The translations under genes and the position numbers were made by a program. The notes under the pieces are model-generated. The model was not told the DNA's origin and searched no databases. It saw only the letters and a program-made list of their open reading frames with translations. From assembly GCF_026745355.1 (NCBI RefSeq), contig NC_079207.1:18844920-18908919 (forward strand): a stretch of DNA of 64,000 bases, written 5' to 3'. Below are positions 57,102 through 64,000 of this stretch, in pieces. Origin of the DNA: Beta vulgaris subsp. vulgaris (taxonomy: Eukaryota; Streptophyta; Magnoliopsida; Caryophyllales; Amaranthaceae). Each line of letters opens with the position of its first letter. Positions within the stretch are counted from its first letter, which is position 1.

Positions 57102-57753
57102 CTCCCTCAGTTCCATAATATAGTACTAGTAAGATATTAATAGAAAGTGTGTGGCTTTCATCAAGCGCAATGAGTGAGAGGTGAAAGTTACACATTGTTA
57201 TAGAAAGGCCAACAGAGCTCCTGATTGGCTCGCGAATTTTGGAGTAGTGTTGAACCAGAAGTTTGTGATGTTGGAGGCGGTCCCTAAGAATCTTCATTCT
57301 GTTTTATTGGAGGATCTAGGTGGAGTGGCTTGGCCAAGAATGGTGCCTTGGAGCAAGGAGGGCAATGCTGCGCCTAGACTCTCGTAATTGGGAGTTAGAG
57401 TTGTTTTTTTAGTCTGTTTTTGTTGGGTGTTGTTTTTTTTGTAGCTGTAGTTTCTTTTCTTTAGCCTAATGCTATTTTGGGTTTGCTTCCCTCTTTATTC
57501 ACCAAAAAAAAAAGGTGTTAGTTTCTCTCTCGTTGAGGTCAAACTTTAAAATCTTTGACCAGATATTCTCATTAACATGTAAAAAAAAACATATTTATGT
57601 AGGATCTTGTTAGATTCGCCTCCATGTGTATTTTTATAATATCAACTTTTTATATTTTTTATCAATACAAAATCGAAGATATTGAAGGTCGGATGTATAT
57701 CTTGGAAACTATGCAAAAAAGCAAACAAGCACTATATTATGGGATGGATGGAG
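57102..57753. mobile_element. Stowaway element carrying a LINE fragment
   Basis: Left end CTCCCTCAGTTCCATAATAT; right end (reverse complement) CTCCATCCATCCCATAATAT; TA on both sides. Its right half (57590-57690) matches the left half of the element at 37427-38275. The middle is a truncated LINE. Confidence 0.8.
57165..57515 (+). mobile_element. 5'-truncated LINE 3' end
   Basis: It encodes an RNase H-like tail (HCYRKANRAPDWLANFGVVL ... GGVAWPRMVPW), followed by a T-rich 3' UTR and an A run at about 57504-57514. Boundary duplications could not be fixed. Same strand as the plus reading. Confidence 0.75.
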
Positions 57754-58232
57754 TAATAAAAACTACTTTTTGCACAAAAAAAATCATTTTTATTCCTAAA
57801 AAAAATTATTATGCTTTTTGTCTCTCCTCCAACCTCAAAACCAGATGATTTGAAGTTGTAGAGTAGGTAGGTCAGGTTGAATGTCGGACTCACTAGCCAT
57901 CATCTCGAAGAGGGTCGGGTTTGATCTAGTGAGGTCGTGAGTAAGACATCTCGGGAACTTTCACTATCGAAACTTCAAAATTATTACACTCAAAAAATCC
58001 AAGAAAGAAATCTAAAGCAGGCAAAGTATCCCAACTCAACAATTGAATATAATCAAAACATATAATAACTTATATCAAGAAAAAATCAATCTTTTAAATA
58101 GTAAAATTGGTCAAGAAAAAAATAAGGACGGGAGGCGGAGTGGTGGGTGGAAGTTGGTGAATCTAATTTTGAAAAGAGGAAAGAGGAAGAATGTCATTCT
58201 TAATTTCAGTGTCAATCAACCTTTTTTATTTA
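57754..58232. other. Intergenic, unassigned
   Basis: No gene was recognised. A segment near 57860-57960 (GGTCGGGTTTGATCTAGTGA) has a SINE-like flavour but lacks a tail and duplication. Confidence 0.35.
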
Positions 58233-58478
58233 CTCCCTCCGTTTCAAATTATAAGACATGTAAACCACTTTTCCGCATATTAAGAATTTAGTTAGTTTTA
58301 GTTATATTTGCATAGGTAATAAGAATTGACATTAAATATTGTATTGATAATAGAAAATAACCTATAATCTTATCTTCATAGTATAAAATTGCATTTAATT
58401 TTACATTGGTAATGTAAAACGCCTTATATTTTGAAATAAATTTTTTTAGCTAAAATGCCTTATAATTTGAAACAGAAT
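58233..58478. mobile_element. Stowaway MITE, right end eroded
   Basis: Left end CTCCCTCCGTTTCAAATTAT after TA. On the right, the terminal block occurs twice (AAAACGCCTTATATTTTGAAA and AAAATGCCTTATAATTTGAAA), while the final GGAGGGAG is mutated. Confidence 0.78.
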
Positions 58479-58743
58479 ATAATTTGAAGTTAACGGAAAA
58501 CTTAAAAGAGTTAAAGTACAAATTTTACAATTAGAGTGAGTAAGCTACAACTTAGTGCAAATTTTAGTACCCACAGGCCACACGTATACTTAACTCCATA
58601 TCATTGATTAAAATCTAAATGCACGAGTGCACAACATTACCAAATTCATAAAAACACAAGTATTATTTGATGGGTAACATTTTTATTTCTTGGAATGGAA
58701 CTTTTTTAATGATTAGAGATAGTAGCGAACAAAGTTAACAAAA

Positions 58744-59009
58744 TCTATACTAATATATTAAAAGGCGCGCGAGAACAAGAAACTGTGTCACGTGGCGCTC
58801 TCCGTTTGGAGTTTTAGTTCATGTAATTGATGTATAATGAAAAAAAATTAAGAAATTGCATAGTACAAGGTTTGATCCCGAGACCTCAAGTACATATACT
58901 AAAGTTTTAACCAATAGGCTAAGTTGTATTTAGTGTTATTATCCTAAAGTATTATATTAATAAGTCAAATTTTTTCTTACCCGGGGAGTAGCCTGGGCCT
59001 AATAACTAG
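58744..59009 (+). mobile_element. Mini-Helitron, 266 bp, copy 2
   Basis: Starts TCTATACTAATATATTAAAA after A and ends CTAG before T. The 3' hairpin is CCCGGG...CCTGGG. Same family as 11397-11661. It contains the same tRNA-like segment in antisense: B box GGATCAAAC (minus, 58870-58878) and A box TAGCCTATTGG (minus, 58911-58921). Confidence 0.85.
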
Positions 59010-59048
59010 TTTTATGTTATAAGTTGATGGAGTAATTTCTAGACCATA

Positions 59049-59556
59049 TCTCTATTATATAAGGGAGGGGGAGCTATGGTGTCCCCCAATAAATTTACTT
59101 AATTACCCTTTAGTAAATCAATTATTCTTCAAAAAAAGATGAAAGAAAATCAAACTCAAATATAGTATAAAAAATTAACAAAGAAAATTATATCAATCAA
59201 ATATCTGATTAATTAATACACAATCAAGTAGTAAATCAAAAAGGAAAATAATATTAATTAACAAAGTGAAATGATTTAATTAAAACAAAATACTTTGTTG
59301 ATAAAAATATAATAAGAAATCTTTATAAATCTGCATAACATTATTTTATCGCTCATCAGTTTTAATTTTAAAAATCTTAAAGAAAGTATATAAAAGAAAG
59401 AAAAGACATATTTGGTTAAGTGATATAGGTTTAATCGACAAATTTAGCTAGCCCAAAAAATATGTTTAATGTTCAAATTTTACCTTTTTTTTATATCAAA
59501 AATTATTTTTCATATTCTAAAAAAGTGAGGCATGCATCGCGTGCATAAATTACTAG
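59049..59556 (+). mobile_element. Helitron-like element, 508 bp
   Basis: Starts TCTCTATTATATAAG after A and ends CTAG before T. A short hairpin, GCATG-CATCG-CGTGC, lies about 11 bp before the end. It lies only 39 bp from the previous Helitron but is a different family. AT-rich, no coding. Confidence 0.72.
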
Positions 59557-59644
59557 TAGACTTATAGGAGAAATAAATCAATATATGGACTCAAGAGTTT
59601 CATATTGATTATTATACTTAATCAAAAGTATTGATTATTCAAGT

Positions 59645-60686
59645 TAGGGGTGATAATGAGTCTGACAAGCTCGCGAGCAGCTCGGGCTCGGCTCGGTCAA
59701 AGCTCGGCTCATTGAAGCTCGGCTCGAGACTTAAACGAGCCGAGCCGAGCTAGGCAAAGCTCGGCTCGTAAAGCTCGATTATTATTTTATACTAAAAAAA
59801 ATTATATCAAAAAAATATTTTACAATAAAGAAATTTAATACAAATTTATATTTTAATTTAGATTATTACAAATTATATATTTTAATTTTTGATCCAACTT
59901 CACCTTTACTCCACTAGGCACTAAAGTCCCACATTGGTTAAGAAAACAAGGATCAACCTTATTTTCTTTATAAATAGCTACTACTCCTTACTTCAATTTA
60001 AAGTTTAATTTTGTATCTCCTTGGTTGGAAAACAAAAACTATACTTTATATTCTTCATAGAGGAATGAAGCATATTTTTAAATATTTTATTATTTAATAC
60101 TTCAAATATTTGATAATTTTTTCTTTAGCAAAACATGGAGTCCCACATTGAAATTTTAACAATGTTAGGAGGGATTCCAAGTTATAAAAGCATATGTAAA
60201 CAAAACAAGGGTATAATGAGTTTTTTTTTCTTTAACAAAATATGGAGTCCCACATTGAAATTTTAGCAATGCTAAGAGGGATACCAAGGAATGAGTTTGT
60301 TTATCTTAAACAAAACATGGAGTCCCACATTGAAATCTTAACAATACTAAGAGGGAAACCAAGTTATAAAGCATCCGGATAGTCAGTTTGTTTTCCTTTA
60401 ACAAACCATGGAGTCCCACATTGAAACCATGGCAATGCTAACATGGAAATCAAGTTATAAAAGCATATGATGTGTGAATGAACAAACTCACCTACTACAA
60501 GCCGAGCTGAGCCTAAACGAGCTCACGAGCCGAGCTCGAGCCGCAAATTCTAATCACGAGCTCGAGCCGAGCTCGACTCCCCTAAGCTCGGCCAGCTCAC
60601 GAGCTGAGCCGAGCCCATGAAAAGTTAAACGAGCTCGAGCCGAGCCCAGTATTATTCAGATTCGGCTCGCTCGATAAGCACCCCTA
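59645..60686. mobile_element. hAT-like non-autonomous element, 1,042 bp
   Basis: Inverted ends TAGGGGTG are flanked by an 8-bp duplication with one mismatch, ATTCAAGT at 59637-59644 and ATTGAAGT at 60687-60694. Subterminal DNA on both sides is made of CGAGCTCGGCTCG-type repeats. The interior carries a series of AGTCCCACATTG-containing repeats (see the promoter-like array). No transposase. Confidence 0.82.
59926..60463 (+). promoter_or_regulatory. Array of snRNA-promoter-like modules (USE plus TATA)
   Basis: The 11-mer GTCCCACATTG occurs at 59926, 60140, 60247, 60322 and 60413. It differs by one base from the plant snRNA upstream sequence element RTCCCACATCG. In four of the five, TTATAAA starts exactly 31 bp after the 11-mer (59968, 60182, 60364, 60455); in the second it is lost. 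Spacing near four helical turns is what Pol II-transcribed plant snRNA genes use. No snRNA sequence follows, so activity is unknown. Confidence 0.6.
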
Positions 60687-60794
60687 ATTGAAGTGTTTAA
60701 ATCATACTTATAACGTGTTGTTTGGTTACATTTGAAAAGTTATTTTTTTTTCTTTTCTCATTCTTATGTATTCTCATTTTCTAAAATTTAACTA

Positions 60795-61003
60795 CTTCCT
60801 CCGTTTTTTTTTTTACTTGCAACACTTTTTTTTCATCAACTCCAACAAAATTTGAGTATGAGAGAGGTAAAAAGGAAAAAAAAGTGAGGGCCCCATGTAA
60901 TTGGAGAGAGATAGAGAAAAAGGAAAATCAAAGTAGAAAGTGTTGCAAAAATTAATTATTTCCCTTTTAGGAAAGTGTTGCAAGTAACAAAAAATGGAGG
61001 AAG
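60795..61003. mobile_element. Stowaway-like MITE with duplicated right end
   Basis: Ends CTTCCTCCG and (reverse complement) CTTCCTCCA, flanked by TA. AAAGTGTTGCAA occurs twice near the right end and its inverse, TTGCAACACTTT, once near the left. Confidence 0.78.
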
Positions 61004-61143
61004 TAACATTTTTTGGTATTAAGTAATGTAGCTTAAACCCCCCACCCCCACCTCCCCTCTTTTCTTTTTTTTTTCTCTATAAAACCTTAGTCTTTCATAC
61101 CACTTCTTCATCAACCAGGAGCTGCCATGAATGTATTCATCCA

Positions 61144-61990
61144 AACCAAGCTTGATTGGTGGAGGTGGTAGGGAACTCACCTTCGGAATTGGAAGTCACA
61201 AGTTCGAACCCCACTACCTACTTATGCTTGGGATTAGGGATTCCCTTATATCCCCCTACTCTCAAGTAGGGATGGCAACGGGTCGGACTTGGACCGGATT
61301 ATGCATAATCCGACTCCGACCCTACAGGAAGTCGGATTTTAAATCTGAGTCCGACTCCGACTCCGAAAATCCGACTCCGACCCGACTTAAAATTCGGGCA
61401 TCCGATTCCGACTCCGATCCGACTAAAAATCCGAACATCCGACTCCGAATCTGACCCGACTTATTTTTTGCCCATTTTTTATAATAGTATAGTCTTCTAT
61501 AACACAATAATTTAATCATTACAATTTATTTTAATAATCATGTGGAAATCTTATATAGTACAAATAATCTAAATATTACTATTATTTTTAACAATTATTT
61601 CTTCGATGGGAAAATCATATATAATATAATTGGATGAAAATCGAAGTCAGTTTATACATAAATAATAAAAAAAAAGGATTGATTGACTAAAAGTCGGAGT
61701 CGGATTCGGATGTCGGATTATTTTTGGGATCCGACTCCGACCCTCCTCCGACTCGGAGTCGGACTTTTTAAACGGAGTTGGAGTCGGATTAGTTTTTTGT
61801 CGGAGTCAACTCGGATTTTTTCCTTCGGATCGGAGCGGACTAGGGTCGGATTCGGACTGGATTGCCATCCCTACTCTCAAGCCTTGACCTGTGTAGTTGG
61901 GATGGCTGACCTGAGCGAGGTGCTGGTCTAGTAAGGTCCTTCTTCTTACCCGGGTCCCAAGTGGGGCCCAAAAAAATAAAAGAAAAAAAA
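61144..61990 (+). mobile_element. SINE interrupted by a hAT MITE
   Basis: A perfect 17-bp duplication, ATGAATGTATTCATCCA, flanks it (61127-61143 and 61991-62007), with an A-rich tail before the right copy. A B-box-like GTTCGAACC lies near 61203. Without the 615-bp MITE and its duplication the SINE is about 232 bp. Confidence 0.88.
61267..61873. mobile_element. hAT-type MITE nested in the SINE
   Basis: Inverted ends TAGGGATGGCAA, flanked by a perfect 8-bp duplication, CTCTCAAG (61259-61266 and 61874-61881). Both arms are rich in TCCGACTCCGA repeats and their inverse. Confidence 0.93.
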
Positions 61991-62007
61991 ATGAATGTAT
62001 TCATCCA

Positions 62008-64000
62008 TGGTAAGCCCCTTTTCCCCTTTTATTTTCAGTTTTAATTCTTTTTCGTGTTTTGTTGAATAAATTAGTATCCCTTTACGTGAATCTTTTAGTC
62101 TCTGTCGCATAAATCTCGTTCTCCCCTATAGGAGTTGTGAGTATGGTTTTTTTGTTTTTGTATGAGAAATTGTTCTCATTGGTTGAAGTTCGAGATTCAA
62201 CATGAAGGTATTGGAATCTCGGATGGGGAATACATTGCTCGATAAATAATGTTCTTCCCAAACTATGTTAGAATGATAGGCTTCCTCATCAATAGCTGCT
62301 TGATTCAGCCAATACAAGGGAGTTGCACTGTATTGTTCGCTCTGGTTCATTGTAGTTTCTTCGAAGACATTTGATTTAATATTCTTTGGTTGTATCTTAT
62401 TTTCTTTAGTATCTACTATAGATGCCGTTTGGCCTTAAATTCATGAAATTTCTCCTTAAAAAAAACTAACACTTTTTGGTTGAGCAAAGGAAGTTTTATT
62501 TCTCGTAGAAAGTTCTACTAACCTAAGGTAGTCGTAAAGGCTACACATATACTTGATGTATGTGGGACAAACATACATCTGTGATGTGGGTCGATTTGGA
62601 CCCTAAATATATCTTTTTAGAATTTTTTTTATTTGAATTTCAAATGAAAATTTCATTTCAAATTTCAAACTTATTTGAATTTTCAAGGCACATTAATGCT
62701 TTCAATTTTCCAACTAACTCATTCTCTCTCGTCTCTTTTGTTTTGGCAGTAATTTTTTTTTGATTTGTCTTTCTCTCTTTTCTCTCTTCTAATATTTTCA
62801 TGTTTTCATGTTCTTGATTTCAATTTTTTTTCTACATTTTGTTTTTTTATTATGCTTGAAGAATCTAATTTTGTTAGTTTTTTCTTTACACTGTAAATTT
62901 TTGTTTTTGTATTATTTGTATAATTTTGTCTTTCTCTCTTCTCTCTCTTGTAATATTTTCATAGTCTTGATTTCAATTGATTTGAATTTTTTTTTCTATA
63001 ATGTATCTTTTTTTATAATGTTTAAGGAATTAAATTTTTTGAGTTTTTTTTCTCTAAACTGTAAGTTTTCGATTTGTATATTTTCTGTGAAGATATTTTT
63101 TCTTCATGTTTTGCTTTGAAAATTATTTGTTTTTACGTAAATTCATATGAATGATATAATTTTCGAGAGATAATTTTTTGTTTTAAATGATTTATTCTTT
63201 GTATTTGTTTCAAAGATTTAATTTGTTTTATGAAGTTTTCTTTGTTTAGATTTGTAGTAATCCTTTGTTTGAAACTAAAAAAAAAAAAAAACTCTAATTT
63301 TTTCTTCAGATTATTCTTATATTAACTTTATTTTATTGATATTCACCATTTTCTACTATGGAATCTCTGTTTTATTCATATGTTTCGACAACTTCATCCT
63401 TATTCATTTTCAGATTATTCATAATGTTACTGATTAGTAAACGAATATGGACATTGGATTAATCACAATTCACATTAAGCTCATTGATTCATCACAATAA
63501 CATATTAGTGAGAAATTAAGCTTCTTGTTTAGGACAACCAAAAATTAAGCTTTTCAATACAGGAAAGGTTTGGAGACCATTATATATATGATAATTAAAA
63601 TTGAAAGTAAAATAGATTATATAATATATAACAAAATCAATTATATTAATAACATATCAATTTGAAACGATTGTAAGTTTGTGATTCTTTTAGTAATCTA
63701 AATAGTAAACAAAATCTATATTATAATTTGCAAATAATGGTGATGTTTACTATAACTATTTAATGTATCCACTTTTTAACACGGTTGAATATCACGTCAA
63801 CTTGATTACAACACAAACATGAAAGCACGTTTCTTGCTATTAGGTCTCGAGTTCAAATATTTTAATAAGTTATAACATAATATTTTCAATAGTGCAAAAC
63901 ATTCGTAGCTAAATCTTTTAACGCGTGACTATAGTTAATATTAATGAATAAGATAACATAGATAGTAATGCTAACGAGTAGTGATTAGTAGTGAATGAAT
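62008..64000. other. AT/T-rich intergenic DNA, no gene recognised
   Basis: The open frames at 62126-62350 (minus), 62560-62763 and 62808-63119 (plus) have no recognisable domain; the plus frames are T-rich (poly-Phe) artefacts. 62800-63080 carries a loose duplication of TCTTGATTTCAATT and CTCTCTTCTCTC text. Confidence 0.45.

Noticed and set aside
61131..61454. Ser/Asp/Pro repeat protein frame (SESDSDSEN)
   Set aside because: It is the TCCGACTCCGA repeats of the hAT MITE read in frame.
62560..63119. Phe/Leu-rich plus-strand frames
   Set aside because: T-rich low-complexity DNA without domain or convincing start context.

Overview
This window looks like nuclear DNA from a plant, most likely a eudicot. 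The evidence is AT-rich intergenic DNA, plant-type introns (GT..AG), plant LTR-retrotransposon families (Tekay-type chromovirus, Ty1/copia), BNR/L1-type LINEs with a C-terminal RNase H, Stowaway, PIF/Harbinger, hAT and CACTA MITEs, mini-Helitrons and tRNA-derived SINEs. A Caryophyllales (Amaranthaceae-like) source is only a guess from the overall repeat flavour. Only three host genes can be supported; most of the 64 kb is nested mobile DNA.

Layout: 1.2-10.0 kb is a nearly full-length LINE on the minus strand, split by a 1,360-bp solo LTR with a perfect 5-bp duplication. 10.4-11.0 kb resembles a copia LTR. 11.4 kb holds a 265-bp mini-Helitron. 12.5-15.1 kb (minus) is a two-exon gene for a small one-pass membrane protein of unknown function. 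15.6-26.7 kb is a nested stack: a gag-only copia derivative (minus) whose 3' LTR holds a Harbinger-like element, whose gag holds a Tekay-like solo LTR, and whose 5' LTR holds a complete but dead copia element, which itself carries a CACTA-like fragment. 27.9-28.2 kb is a decayed GRF-zinc-finger gene fragment. 28.5-30.2 kb is a CACTA-type element built from palindromes. 30.6-39.7 kb is a full-structure Tekay chromovirus (PBS, gag, protease, RT, RNase H, integrase, chromodomain, PPT) killed by nonsense and frameshift mutations. One of its LTRs holds a truncated LINE and the other a Stowaway element, which in turn contains a block that looks organellar.

40.9-42.4 kb (plus) is a possible two-exon gene for an 81-residue basic protein. 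43.1-45.7 kb is a second chromovirus-type solo LTR. 46.6 kb is a SINE with long target duplications. 50.0-53.3 kb (minus) is the best gene in the window: five exons, 257 residues, probably a plastid membrane protein of unknown function. 53.5-57.1 kb is a 3.5-kb Harbinger-like element holding a Stowaway MITE and a copia solo LTR. 57.1-62.0 kb is a MITE/Helitron/SINE cluster. The last 2 kb show nothing recognisable.

The most unusual signals are these. (1) A hAT-like element at 59.6-60.7 kb carries five copies of a motif nearly identical to the plant snRNA upstream sequence element; four of them are followed by a TATA box at exactly the same 31-bp distance. (2) Two mini-Helitrons both carry an antisense tRNA-like SINE segment with pol III A and B boxes. 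(3) An organellar-looking insert sits inside a Stowaway element with a 9-bp flanking repeat. (4) Several Stowaway elements share a duplicated right terminal repeat.
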